Part shown: positions 21,640 to 32,346 of the stretch, one piece after another | How the letters are laid out: each line of letters starts with the position of its first letter | Numbering within the stretch: the first letter of the stretch is position 1 | NCBI GenBank assembly: GCA_037179515.1 | Contig: JAXCGZ010003874.1 | Location: 10,001 to 74,000 of the forward strand | Reading direction: 5' to 3' | DNA length: 64,000 nucleotides | DNA from: Halocaridina rubra | Lineage: Eukaryota; Arthropoda; Malacostraca; Decapoda; Atyidae | The notes under the pieces: generated by a model | Database searches by the model: none | Told to the model about the DNA's origin: nothing | What the model saw: only the letters and a program-made list of their open reading frames with translations | Made by a program: the position numbers and the translations under genes

Positions 21640-21767
21640 AACATCTGTGAATATCCAGGGTTTCCAGGACCATACACCACTTCAGATGACTGCTTAAAGA
21701 AACCTTACTGATACCATGTTTGTTTTTATGAGAGGATCGTGCCAATGTTATTGCAAGGGATCATGAG
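21640..21767 (+). pseudogene. ankyrin-repeat exon remnant 4
   Basis: A good acceptor (TTACCTATTTTACAG) precedes TSVNIQGFQDHTPLQMTA, where VNIQ and HTPLQ are ankyrin loop and helix-1 positions. A stop follows, and after a frame change ANVIARDHE appears immediately before GAG|GTAAAT, a fitting donor site. Exon-like borders with an internal stop and shift point to a decayed host gene copy. The gene family beyond 'ankyrin repeats' is not identified. Confidence 0.45.
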
Positions 21768-21830
21768 GTAAATATTTACTTTTTAATGAGTTATCATAAA
21801 TCTGCTTATGCAGCAGGATGATAATAAGTA

Positions 21831-23305
21831 CAGTAATCCCTCTCTATATTGCGAATTCTGTGCATCGCTGATTTTTTTGGCGACCATATGTATTGTATAT
21901 CGCAGATTTTCTGGGTTGAGCACGAGGATGCAAACGTTTTGCCTCCTCCATATCAGCTGATGCACCCTCGCACGCTATTTCCATGACAATATTATATTGT
22001 AGGTGTGTTTGCTGTTTGTTCTTAATGCTTTTTTCAATTCTCTTTATAATATTCCATCGCATTAAGCGGTAGAAGAGGAGGAGGATGCGGGAGAACGAAC
22101 CTCTAACCAAAACATTTTGCCGCTTCGGTATCACCTCATGCTTATCACTATTCAGGCATAATATCTAACTCATAAAATATTTATTTACTCACCCTATTTG
22201 GGGTTTATCTAATTTTCAAGTTTATAGTATTATTAATATTCCTTAGTTCTAAACATTATTCTATCTTCTTTACATATCGACCATGGTGCACGAAATCTTA
22301 ATGTAAACAATGTCAGCTGAGACAAAAAGAAAACTATACAATTCGTTACAAAGAAAACGTATATCGTACTGTACGTGGGAAACTTAAATGAAATATATAT
22401 ATTCTCTACACACTATTTCCCTGACGATATTATATCGAAAGTTTGTTTGCTGTTTGTTCGTAATGCTTTTTTTTTTAATTTTCTTCATAATATTCGATCC
22501 CATTAAGCGGTAGAAGAGGAGGAGGATGCAGGAGAACGAACCTATTTCTGCAAACGTTTTGACGCTTCTGTATCAGCTGATACACCCTCGCATGCTATTT
22601 CCCTGACGATATTATATCGCAAGTTTGTTTGCTGTTTGTTCTTAATGCTTTTTTTCAATTCTCTTCATAGTATTCAATCGCATTAAGCGGTAGAAGAGGA
22701 GGAGGATGCAGGAGAACAAACCTCTAACCAAAACGTTTTGCCGCTTCCTTATCAGCTGATGCTTATCACTATTCAGGCACAATATCTTACTCTTGAAATA
22801 TTTATTTACTCACCCTATTTGGGGTTCATCTAATTTTCAAGATTATAGTATTATTAATATTTCTGGGTTCTAAACATTATTCTAACTTCTTTACATATCG
22901 ACCATTCTGCACGAAATCTTAACGTAAACAGAGTCAGCTGAGACAATAAGAAAACTATACAATTTGTTACAAAGAAAATGTATGTCGTTCTGTACAGGGA
23001 AACTTAAATTAAATATATATATTCTCTACATGCTATTTCCCTGACGATATCATATCGAAAGTTTGTTTGCTGTTTGTTCTTAATACTTTTTTCAATTCTC
23101 TTCATAATATCACGTTCATATAAATTTACGCTTGCGCACTGTTATTAATAAAGTAAAGGGTGAGTTGTTAACAGTGCAGGGAGGGTTTATACAGTAAAGG
23201 TAAATGTAAAATACCTGTATTAAGTATGGTGCTCTTACTTTGCAGATTTTCACCTTTCGCGGCTGGTCTCACAACCGTACCCCTGCAATAAGCAAGGGAG
23301 CACTG
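21831..23305. mobile_element. pogo/Tigger-like DNA element with internal modules
   Basis: The ends are inverted: left CAGTAATCCCTCTCTATATT and right (reverse complement) CAGTGCTCCCTTGCTTATTG. A TA precedes the left end; the right flank is TT, so the TA duplication is not perfect. Inside are up to three copies of a module including GCATTAAGCGGTAGAAGAGG, AGGAGGATGCAGGAGAAC and ATCAGCTGATGC (near 22060, 22510 and 22690), on the opposite strand to the copies at 53.3-55.7 kb. A piece CAGTGCAGGGAGGGTTTATA near 23175 is shared with the satellite at 33754-35103. No transposase is seen, so it is non-autonomous. Confidence 0.6.
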
Positions 23306-23709
23306 TTCTATCTATTTACCTTGGCTGTTTCCCCCGGTTGGGGGGTAGCCGACATAAAAAAAAAGAAACAATAAGGGAATTACTTTGCTCTATGGGCAAT
23401 GACAAGGGAGCTAGGGACCGTTCAGATGGCACTGCTGGAGTGCCACAGCCCATCCTCCCGGCTTTTCCACAACCTGTGTTGCTTCATAAATGCCAACTCC
23501 CCTATTGCTCCTACCACAGAGCTACCTCTGTAAGATGCAGCCCTATGGTAACAGCAGATGCCCATCAAAGCTGCATCACAATTGCTCGCCACTCATTCCT
23601 ATTCCTAGCATGCTCACTTGCTTCCCTCACATCCACCCTCCTATCATTCAGGGCTCTCCTTACTCCATCCATCCAGCCAAACCTAGGCCTCCCTCTAGCA
23701 TTTCTCCCA

Positions 23710-23937
23710 TCAACTCGCATTCATCACCTTTTTCAGCAGTCTTTCATCATCCATCCTTTCCACATGGCCAAACCATCTCAGAACATTCATATATACTCTG
23801 TCTGCAAATTCTCGCCTCACGCCCATTCTTGCTCGCACCACTTCATTCCTAACCCTATTAAACCGAGATACACCAATCATACTCCTCAGGCATTTCATCT
23901 CAAACACATTTAGTGTCCATCTTGCACTTACTTTCAT
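23710..23937 (-). pseudogene. RTE-type ORF C-terminal domain
   Basis: The frame reads KVSARWTLNVFEMKCLRSMI then GVSRFNRVRNEVVRARMGVR and YMNVLRWFGHVERMDDERLL. The pair 'MKCLRxMxGVxRxxxxRN' and 'LRWFGHVxRMD' marks the C-terminal domain of RTE-like reverse transcriptases. A similar end occurs at 42472-42816 (MLRWMCGVTRSDKIRNKVIR, LRWYGHVVRRDE), a distinct subfamily. It is separated from the RT frame by a break near 24000. Confidence 0.7.
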
Positions 23938-24048
23938 ACCTCATAATTCTAATCCATACATCACAGTTGGCACAACCACTTTCTCATATAAAACTTTCAT
24001 AACATTCATTTCCGACCCTCTATTCTTCATAACTTCTTTCAACGCACC

Positions 24049-25288
24049 CTACACTTTACATCCTTCATTCACTCTGTGACACACTTCTGCTTCCACTCCA
24101 CCATTTGCAGCTATAACCAAGCCTAAATACTTAAACTGATCAACTTCCTCAAGTGTCTCTCCATCCAACATAACATTCAATCCAGCACCATCCTCATTTC
24201 TTTTACACCTCATAACCTTACTCTTTCCCACATTCACTCGCAACTTCCTTCTCTCGCACACCATTCCAAATTCTGACACTAACTGACACAGCTTCTCCTC
24301 TGAATCTGCCACCACCACAGTATCATCTGCAAACAGCAACTGATTCAGATCCCACTCGTTATCATCCCCATCTACCACTCTCAAACCTCGACCAAGCACT
24401 CGCTCATTCACCTCTCTTACGGCTCCATCAGTATACAATTTGAACAGCCATGGTGACATAACACATCCCTGTCTCAGTCCCACACTCACCGGAAACCACT
24501 CACTCACTTCATTCCCTACCCTAACACAAGCTCTACTGCCCTCATACAAACTCTTCACTGCATGCAACAGTTTACCATCAATTTCATATAACCTCAAAAC
24601 ATTCCTCATTGCCTCTCTATCAACTCTCATACGCTTTCTCAAGATCCAAAAATGGAAAATACACATCCTTACCCTTTGCTATATATTTCACACATAACTG
24701 CCTAACTATAAATATCTGATCAATACAACCTCTACCTCTCCTAAAACCACTCTACACTTCCACGATCACATATTCTGTCTTATCCCTAATCCTATTAATC
24801 AGTATCCTACCATACACTTTTCCTTCCACACTCAACAAACTTATACCCCTAAGATTACTGCATTCATACACATCTCCCTTACCTTTGTATAGGGGCACTA
24901 TACAAGCAGTCACCCATTCCACTGGCACCATTGACAACATAAAGCATATATTAAACACACTCACTAACTATTCCAATGCAGTCACACACCCTTCTTTCAG
25001 CAGCTTTGCTCTCACACCATCCATTCCAGGTGCTTTACCTGCTTTTGCTACATACAATGCCCTTTTCACTTCCTCTCGTGTAATCTTTCTTTCATTTTCA
25101 TCTCCCATTACTGGCACTTGAACACCCCCCACTGCCACTATAGTTGCCTCTCTATCTTCCCCAACATTCAGCAAGCACTCAAAATATTCTGCCCATCTTT
25201 TCCTTGCATCGTTCCCTCTTAACATCTGTCCATTCACATCTTTCACTGTCTTTTCCATCCTCGATCCACCTTTCCTTACTCTCTTCAC
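24049..25288 (-). pseudogene. RTE-type reverse transcriptase
   Basis: Three consecutive frames cover the RT. The first (25288-24968) has KRALYVAKAGKAPGMDGVRA. The second (24964-24752) has EWVTACIVPLYKGKGDVYEC and LRGISLLSVEGKVYGRILIN. The third (24666-24049) has GLRQGCVMSPWLFKLYTDGA (motif B) and LNQLLFADDTVVVADSEEKL (motif C, FADD, catalytic Asp pair kept), then LDGETLEEVDQFKYLGL. Motif A is not visible; it would lie in the short damaged gap between 24752 and 24666. The enzyme would prime reverse transcription at a nicked target, but the copy is dead. Confidence 0.78.
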
Positions 25289-25306
25289 TTCTTTCCAAAA
25301 CTTCTT

Positions 25307-25729
25307 TTAATTCTCATCATATGACCTACTAAATTCTTGTCCCCACCTAACATTTACCAACCTCTTCTCTTCCTCTACCTTCCGCTTGGTTTCCACATTT
25401 TTCTCCCTATATTGTTCATACTTCTCCGTACTGTTACACCGCAGCCATTCCTCAAAAGCCCTCTTTTTCTCTTCCACCTTCATTTTCACCCCTTCATTCC
25501 ACCACTCGCTACCCCTCCTCATGCTACCTCTAACAAACCTCTTTCTGCACACATCACTTGCATGTCCCACAAAACATTCTTTCATCAACCCCCATTCCTC
25601 CTCTAACTCCCCAACTTCTCTTTCTTTCACCCTGTCATATGCCACTTTCAACCTGTCCTGATATTCCTGTCTCTTCTCTGGCTTTTTCAACTCTTCCACC
25701 TTCTCCATTTCCCTTCTACATCCCCCCAA
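25307..25729 (-). pseudogene. RTE-type ORF linker between endonuclease and RT
   Basis: An open stretch of about 140 codons, very rich in Glu, Arg and Lys: DRVKEREVGELEEEWGLMKE, GSMRRGSEWWNEGVKMKVEE, KKRAFEEWLRCNSTEKYEQY. The WWNExVKxxVxxKKxAFxxW pattern is the normal linker of RTE and Jockey-group ORF2 proteins. It overlaps the neighbouring frame at 25687-25729, so a frameshift separates it from the endonuclease. Confidence 0.65.
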
Positions 25730-26480
25730 TCTTTTGCTACTACCACTTTTGCTTCAACCAAAAAGTTATCAGACATCCCAGCAGCCACAGCCCTAAATGC
25801 ATGCTCATCTTTCACTCTACCAATCATGCTCTTTGCTACCAACACATAATCCATTAATGCTCTTTCTTTCACTCTTCCATTTGCCACTCTCATCCATGTA
25901 TACTTATTGATTAACTTCTTCTTGATAAAACTATTACCTCTCACCAACTATTGCTCCACACACATATCTAACAGTCTCTCACCTTTCTCATTCCCATCTG
26001 GTACCCCATACTTTCCTACAACACCTTCTACCTCTCCATCACCCACTCTAGCATTCAAGTAACTCAACACAACTACATAGTTCCTTCTACTCAGACCATC
26101 CACACACCTAGTTAACTCATTCCAGAATTCATCTCGCTCTTCCTCACTTCTCTCACATCCTGGCCCATATGCACTAACAAAAGCCCAACATTCCCTACCT
26201 ATCCTACCCATCACCCACATCAGCCTAGATGACACTTCTTTTCATTCCACTACCTTATATACCATCCATTCACTCAGCAATAATGCCGCACCTTCTCTCG
26301 CTCTCCCCTTTCAACCCCAGACACCCTGCTTGTCACATCACCAAATGCCACTTCTTTTCCTTTCATCTTCGTCTCACACAATGCCAATACATCCATCCTC
26401 CTCCTACCAAACATATATCCAATCTCACATCTTTTGCTCTCTGTCGTACTACAACCACGTTGGTTTAATATATAACTCAT
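25687..26480 (-). pseudogene. RTE-type endonuclease domain in three frames
   Basis: Frame one (26480-26274) has QRGCSTTESKRCEIGYMFGR and MDVLALCETKMKGKEVAFGD with the catalytic Glu in CETK. Frame two (26235-25948) has SSRLMWVMGRIGRECWAFVS, AYGPGCERSEEERDEFWNEL and VVVLSYLNARVGDGEVEGVV, where the GDxN box reads SYLN, so the catalytic Asp looks lost. Frame three (25947-25687) has KKLINKYTWMRVANGRVKER and MSDNFLVEAKV, where the SDH box reads SDN. Two changed catalytic boxes and two frameshifts make the domain inactive. Confidence 0.72.
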
Positions 26481-26929
26481 ATATATGGGAGGATTTGATC
26501 AGTAATGGACATTTCCATTTTATGCCTCTGAAAGTCAGAGTGGTTGTCAGGAAACAAGCCTCTGATATATTAGATTATTAGGTCGTAAAAGATTTTAGAT
26601 GTGAAATTAAGTTTTATAATCCATAATCACTTTATAGGCATATAAATACTTGGGACATTCCCTGCTTTACCTTACAATGTGTGAAGCTAGAAAGTTTTAA
26701 TGGTGGTTATCATCCTTCCTATGGTGCAGATCCTTTTGGATGTCGAACCAGTGACTTGTAAAAGGTTTAAAGTTTAGAATTGAACTAGATTATATGAGAA
26801 GCATCGCAAAAGCCACCCACCACACATGCTTCCATAAACAGCTCTCCTTTGGAACTATTTGATTTAGTTGCTCATGTCCAGTAATTTTGCTTGACAAAAT
26901 ATTTCCTATAATAAGATATAATTGTTTCT

Positions 26930-27470
26930 TTTATTTACTAAAATTAGGATCCTTTGTATTCTTTTGCCTTCTGTCATGGAGATAAATCGGTTTCCATTGT
27001 CAGTTACAATAATGTCAACTTCTTTTTTTGCCTTATACGTTGGGAGTCTTTCTGTTGTATTTGTCCAGTTCTTTGTTCTTCATCGTCAGGAATTACATGG
27101 TTTAGTTCTCCTTCTATATGAGTCAGTCTTTTTCCTTCAGCAATGGAGTTCATTCTGTGTCTTTTACCATCGGTCATGGGAGCCATTCTGTTTTATTTTG
27201 ATCATTACAATGGGGGTCATCCAATTACTTTTGCCTTTGCAGTATGGGTTAAATTATTTTCTGTGTCTTCAATGAGAATCATTCTGTTTCCTTTACATTA
27301 CAAAGTGGGTGTCATCTGTTTCTTTACATTTACAATTAAAGGTCAATCTCTTTCTATTTCCATCAACAGTTGGGAGGTCGTTTTGCTTCTCTTTCCTTCA
27401 CATGGGGGGGGTCATTCTGTTACACACACTGCATTATGGGTCAGTATATTTTTGTTTTCTATTTTCAGTG
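26930..27470. repeat. degenerate minisatellite with GGGGTCATTCTGTT core
   Basis: Units of roughly 32-57 bases built on TTACAATGGGGGTCATTCTG followed by TTTCCTTTACAT recur diverged, for example near 27120, 27170, 27210, 27260, 27305, 27370, 27405 and 27435. The array continues beyond the Gypsy element at 32526-33000. Long open frames here are by-products of the T-rich repeat. Bases 26481-26929 hold nothing recognised. Confidence 0.6.
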
Positions 27471-27475
27471 GGGGT

Positions 27476-27654
27476 TGTTATGTATAACTTTTGTGTTGAT
27501 TAATTCGTGCGCTTTGCATTGCGCTATTGTTTTGTTGTGTTTACTGAGGTAGAACCCGCCATGTCAGACATATAAGTTTGAATAATAACACCTCCACTTT
27601 TCTCACGAATTTTAATGGCATTCTCCTCACCCATCTTTCTCATAGTATGGAACA
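27476..27654 (+). repeat. 5' LTR (179 bp)
   Basis: Starts TGTTATG and ends GGAACA, so it has the TG...CA form. It differs from the 3' LTR by about six single-base substitutions in 179 (roughly 3.4%), counted by eye. It is preceded by GGGGT. Confidence 0.92.
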
Positions 27655-28224
27655 AATGGCGACGAGGTACAAAGGACCAATGCAGTAGCAAAAGAAACTT
27701 CTGGTTTGCAGTATTTAAGTGAATTTTTGCAGTTTTGAGGTAGCCGGTAAATTGGGTAAGCTTCTGACTTCCGAGATTTTCGTTCCCGTGGCCGCCCTCC
27801 ATAGGCTGTTTTGATTAATTTTTGCAGTTAGCATTGGAGCCTTCATAGATGCCGTATTATAACTGTGTTTAAGCCTAATGCTGTCGATTTTTCAAGATTT
27901 GAAAGCTATAGTGATTATTTTTCAAGGTGTACCCTAGATTGATGATAGCCTATGGTAGGCCAATTGTGTTTATCGGTAACCTTGTTTCCAGTGTTTTGTG
28001 TACGGTAGCCTTGATTGATCATAGCCTACCATAGGCCTATGGTGCTTAACCCCAGTGCTTTGAGGAGTGGAGTAAAACAAACTGCATATAGGCCTAGCCT
28101 AGTACTATGATGTTTAGCGTATGTTGTCAGTGCTATAATATTTAGCCTATTCTGTCTGTGCCATGATTGCATGTTGTGTATTTTGAGATTATTACCAGTT
28201 CACCCAGTGACTTAGCCTATAATC
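27655..28224 (+). promoter_or_regulatory. primer binding site candidate and 5' leader
   Basis: TGGCGACGAGGTAC directly after the LTR (27657-27670) has the TGG start of a tRNA primer-binding site. The tRNA was not identified. The remaining leader of about 550 bases has no ORF and contains repeated TAGCCTAT and AGGCCTA words. Confidence 0.55.
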
Positions 28225-28692
28225 ATGCCTCAAGAAAATGAAAATAGGGCTAACCGCAGAGTGAACATTGATCATTTTAATCCTTCAAAGATTTCTTTTG
28301 AATTGTGGTTAAGTTTGTTGGAAGCAAATTTTTTAAGTTTGGAAATAACTGAGGCAAATAGAAAAAAAAAATTTCTTTTGGTTTCTATTGTTACTGAAGT
28401 TTATGCTATTTTAGGAAACATTTGTGCCCCAGATTTACCACATACTAAGTTGTATGAGGATTTATGCAAATTACTTAAGGCACATTATGATGTAAAGCCT
28501 AGTTATCATAGAAGTTTATTGGCTTTTCAACAAAGGAGGAAAAAAGGAGGTGAGACATTAAAAGATTTGTATGCAGACCTGAAGTGTCTAGCCAAAGACT
28601 GTGATTTTGGTAGCAACTTTGATTCTCGTGTGCGGGATCAGTTGTTTATGGCTCTTGAAAATGAGGTTTATTTTTCAAATCTGGTTGCTTAA
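28225..28692 (+). pseudogene. Gypsy gag, N-terminal part
   Basis: 155 codons from ATG to an in-frame TAA (28690-28692). The protein would form the particle. DHFNPSKISFELWLSLLEAN opens a typical gag capsid-like domain, and LHTKLYEDLCKLLKAHYD-type helices follow (here PHTKLYEDLCKLLKAHYDVK). The stretch SYHRSLLAFQQRRKKGGETL then KDLYADLKCLAKDC matches the gag core of Gypsy elements, in which the F.QRxQxxGESxxDF pattern is conserved. The reading frame continues past the stop without shift into the zinc-knuckle region, so this is a nonsense mutation and not the native gag end. Confidence 0.8.
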
Positions 28693-29487
28693 AATTTAAA
28701 TTTGAAGGTTATGTCTTCTATTCAAATAGTTGAGAGAGTTTTGAATTTTGAACAAGCTTATGTTTCTGAAAAGTCTGGTGTTATTCAAAAGGTTAAAACC
28801 CCAACCAATGGTTCCATGAGTAAGTCAGTTTCTTGTAAACACTGTGGTTACCCTCATGATAGTCCAAACTGTCGCTTTAAGAATTTAACATGTAATTTAT
28901 GTGGTAAGAAAGGTCATTTAAAACAAGTTTGTTGGAAGGCTTCAAAAGATGTCAAAGGTAATGTGAAGCCAAAGCCAGTAAAAGAAAGTTTTAATAAGGC
29001 TTCTGAGAAAAAACATAAGGTTAAAGTTAAAGCAGTAGACAAGGTAGCATTTTCCAGTGATACTAATGAAGAAAGACTGTTGTCAGTAAAAAATGTCAAT
29101 GCTATTGGTAAAGATGAAGTGAATATTTTGGTTAATGGTAAGTTTGTACCTTTTGAGGTAGATACAGGTGCTGCTGTGAGTACCTTGACTAAAGATTGGG
29201 TTCATAATTTGGGATTGTCCATTGTAGATTGTAATAAAATGTTAAATGCTTATGATGATCTCAAAATAAAGGTTTTGGGTAAAGTTGGAGTGGATGTTTA
29301 CTATAATTCTCTGCAAGTGAAACAGACATTTTATGTTGTAGGGAATCATAATTCTAACTTATGTGGTAAAGATTTGATGCCAAAAATAGGTATTTATTTG
29401 TCTGGTATTAATGATTCTTCTAAAATTAATAAAGTCAATGGTTCTGTGGTAGAATTGTTGAATGATTATGAAGTTAATCCTAATTAA
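28693..29487 (+). pseudogene. Gypsy gag nucleocapsid and protease
   Basis: Same frame as gag. Two cysteine knuckles are visible: CKHCGYPHDSPNC and CNLCGKKGHLKQVC (28891-28932, the canonical CX2CX4HX4C). A Lys-rich linker leads to an aspartic protease: VNILVNGKFVPFEVDTGAAV with the DTGA active site at 29161-29172, then STLTKDWVHNLGL and LCGKDLMPKIGI near the end. The protease would cleave the polyprotein. The frame stops at 29485-29487 (TAA), again without a frame change. Confidence 0.82.
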
Positions 29488-30336
29488 CCCATTTCAGATA
29501 TTACAGCTCACATTCATGTTAAGAGTGATGTAGTTCCAAACTTCAGAAAACACAGATCAGTTCCATTTCACTATAAACCTTTAGTTGAAGATGCTTTGAA
29601 TAAACTGATTGTAGATGATATAATTGAGCCTGTTAACCATAGTGAGTGGGCTGCCCCCATTGTTACTGTGTTGAAATCGGATAAGGAGTCTGTACGTATC
29701 TGTGGAGATTTTAAAGAATTGAATAAATGTATATCATGTGACCAATATCCATTGCCTAAAACAGATGAGTTGTTAGCATCTATTGGTAAGGGAAAGATTT
29801 TTTCTACTATTGATTTAAAAAATGCATATTTACAGATTTCTGTGAGTGAAGAAAGCCAAAAGTATTTAGTAGTAAATACACATAAAGGTTTGTTTAAGTA
29901 CAAAAGATTACCTTTTGGTCTTTCTTCTTCACCAGCTATATTTCAGATATTTATTGCTAACCTGTTGAAAGATGTAGAGGGAGTTGATGCTTATTTAGAT
30001 GACATTATTGTAAGTGGTGAATCTGAAGAGCAGCATGATCTTAGGTTTATTGAGGTTTTAAAAATTTTGCAAGAGCATAATGTTCAGATTAACAAGAAAA
30101 AATGTATTGTTAAGGTTTCTTCTCTAGAATATCATGGATTTTGTATCTCAGGTGAAGGAATCAAACCTTCCTCTAAGAAGGTCAAAGCTATTCTAGATTC
30201 TCCACCCCCTACTTCTGTTGCAGAGTTGCAATCTTTTATTGGAATGTTGACATATTATTGTAAATTCATTAAGAATTTTTCTTCCAAGCTGGCCCCCTTG
30301 TATAAATTGCTAAAAAAGAATAAAGTTTTTAAATGA
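29488..30336 (+). pseudogene. Gypsy pol: reverse transcriptase
   Basis: The frame remains open from 29488 to a TGA at 30334-30336. HRSVPFHYKPLVEDALNKLI opens the domain. SEWAAPIVTVLKSDKESVRI and CGDFKELNK follow, then STIDLKNAYLQISVSEESQK (motif A Asp), YKRLPFGLSSSPAIFQ (motif B) and VDAYLDDIIVSGES (motif C, YLDD at 29992-30003). The connection helix SVAELQSFIGMLTYYCKFIK follows. All catalytic aspartates are present. Beyond the stop the frame continues with ELENKAFESVKSDLSKGPLL, the usual start of the RNase H region. Confidence 0.87.
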
Positions 30337-31845
30337 TCTGAACTTGAAAACAAAGCTTTTGAAAGTGTAAAATCTGATTTATCAAAAGGTCCCCTTTTGG
30401 CTAATTATGATGGTAATAGTCCACTAGTTGTTGAAGTGGATGCGTCTCCTATTGGTGTAGGATGTGTATTGTTGCAAAAAATTGATGGAAGAAAATTACC
30501 AGTTTATATTGCTAGTAAAAAACTGACATCAGCTGAACAGAACTATGCTCAAATTGACCGAGAAGGGCTTGCCTTAGTTTTTGGGTTGAATCGCTTTAGA
30601 TATTTTTTACTTGGAAGACAATTTGAAGCAAGGACCGACCATAAACCACTCTTAGGTTTATTTGGCAAAGGGCGTCATATTCCTACTAATGCCAATGCTC
30701 GTATTCAGCGTTGGGCACTGTTTCTCTCTCAATATGATTTTGAGCTTACTTACAAAGTGGGTAAAGAAAATGTTGTGGCTGATGCCCTTAGCAGGTTGCC
30801 TGTTGATGATGATCATAAATCCATGACTCCAAATGAATACATTAAGTTAGTTGAAGCTTTAGATTTTGAAGATATTTCTTTTTCAAAAATCAGAAATTGT
30901 ACTCAGAAAGATGAGGTTTTGGGTCAACTCATGCATAATATAAGATTTGGTTGGTCTACAAATGATTTGAGATTACATGAATATAGTTCTGTTAAGTCTG
31001 ATCTTAGTTTATATGACAATGTAATTTTGTACAGAAACATAATTGTAATACCTACCAGCTTAAGATGTAAAATACTTGAGCACTTACATAGTGGTCATAA
31101 TGGGATAAATGTGATGAAAGCAGAAGCTAGGAATTGGGTTTGGTGGCCTAAAATTGACCAAGATATTTCTGAAGTTACAAAGAATTGTCCAGTTTGTTTT
31201 AAAAATTTTCAACCAAACCAAGCTCCTGTGTTATCATGGTCTACCCCTGATAAGGCATGGTCAAGACTTCACATTGACTATGCTGGACCCATAGATAACA
31301 AATATTTTCTTGTAATTGTAGATGCATATTCTAAGTTTCTAGATGTTCAAGTTACTATTTCAATGACTTCAAGTGTTACCATTGAATTACTTAGAAAAAC
31401 ATTTTCTAATTTTGGTATTCCAGACATTGTTGTCTCGGATAATGCTCCATATTTTGTGTCCGAGGAGATTAAAGCTTTTTATAAGAAAAATGGTATTCAA
31501 CATTTAACTCCTGCCCCATACAATCCATCATCTAATGGGTTGGCGGAAAGAGCAGTTCGAACTTTAAAAGAGGGCTTAAATAAATTCAACAGTGGATCAT
31601 TGAATACTAGAATCTGTAGATTTTTGTACAATTATAGAAAGAGTATGCATAGTGGTATAGGTAAATCACCAGCAGAGTTACTATTTGGAAGATGTTTTAA
31701 AACAACTTTAGTATCTGTAAAATGTTCCCCTAACAAAGACAGAGACCTGGAAAAATTGTCTAAGAAAGTTTTCTCTGAAGGGACAAATATGTACAATGTT
31801 GGTGATGCAGTTTTTGCTAAACATTTTGGGAAGGGAGAGACTTAG
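30337..31845 (+). pseudogene. Gypsy pol: RNase H and integrase
   Basis: RNase H: VVEVDASPIGVGCVL (Asp), YAQIDREGLALVFGLNRFRY (Glu), ARTDHKPLLGLFG (Asp). Its last part AYKVGKEN-type reads TYKVGKENVVADALSRLPVD. The integrase has a zinc-binding HHCC site, HLHSGHNGINVMKAEARNWV ... CPVC (about 31080-31200). The core has LHIDYAGPIDNKYFLVIVDA (first Asp), DIVVSDNAPYF (second Asp) and PSSNGLAERAVRTLKEGL (Glu), the D,D-35-E triad. It would insert the cDNA into DNA. The frame ends at a TAG (31843-31845) just before the C-terminal chromatin-contact-like part. Confidence 0.87.
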
Positions 31846-32235
31846 ATTGAAGGTAAAATTATTGAAGTGCTTGGTGTAAGAAATTATTTTGTGCAAGTTC
31901 ATGATTTTGGTAATATATCATGGAAGAGGCATCATGATCAGCTTATGCCTAGATTTACTGGTACTTGTATTAAGACACCTAGAGAGTCTCCAATGCCCTT
32001 AGTTTCTTCGAATGTAAGTAATTATTCCTATGCCTCTAGTTCTACTAATGATGTTGAAGTATCTTCACAAAAGTGTGATGTTTCAGTTCAACCTGATAGT
32101 AATTGTATTGAGTCTGAAGACACAGTCTCAGAAACTGAAAGGTGTGGTGTGAATGATAAACAGATTGTATCACCATCTCCAGTATTACGGAGATCAAAGA
32201 GAATTATTAAGCCACCAGAAAAATTAAATTTGTAA
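31846..32235 (+). pseudogene. Gypsy pol: integrase C-terminal tail
   Basis: Continues the pol frame after the TAG: VLGVRNYFVQVHDFGNISWK then RHHDQLMPRFTG, the GPY/F-like small beta-barrel that follows Gypsy integrase cores. A Ser-rich low-complexity tail ends RRSKRIIKPPEKLNL at a TAA. Basic 'RRSxRxxKPPxRL' endings are common in mag-group pol proteins. A 98-base untranslated stretch and the polypurine tract follow. Confidence 0.78.
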
Positions 32236-32346
32236 TGTCTTTTGTTGCCGTAATATATTGATATTTCTGTATAATGATTGTTGTATGTTGATATTTTTCT
32301 GATCCATTTTTGAAGAGTTTTGTATGTTTTTTCGTGGAGGGAGGAA

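Larger units (their letters stand above)
23318..26480 (-). mobile_element. RTE-type non-LTR retrotransposon, multiply broken
   Basis: The minus strand carries in order endonuclease (26480-25687), linker (25729-25307), RT (25288-24049), C-terminal domain (23937-23710) and a 3' UTR ending at about 23318. The sequence is GC-richer than its surroundings. The 3' UTR contains GGCTACCCCCCAACCGGGGG, a perfect short hairpin, and matches the 14448-14626 fragment. Frameshifts or stops occur about every 300 bases, so it is inactive. Assignment to the RTE group rests on the endonuclease style and the LRWFGHVERMD C-terminus, which are typical of RTE-like elements abundant in decapods. Confidence 0.75.

Noticed and set aside
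23338..25857. Plus-strand Pro/Ser/His-rich frames
   Set aside because: They are shadows of the minus-strand RTE-type element, whose motifs explain the sequence.
26922..27503. Hydrophobic frames that look like membrane proteins
   Set aside because: They are translations of a T-rich degenerate minisatellite; overlapping frames look alike.
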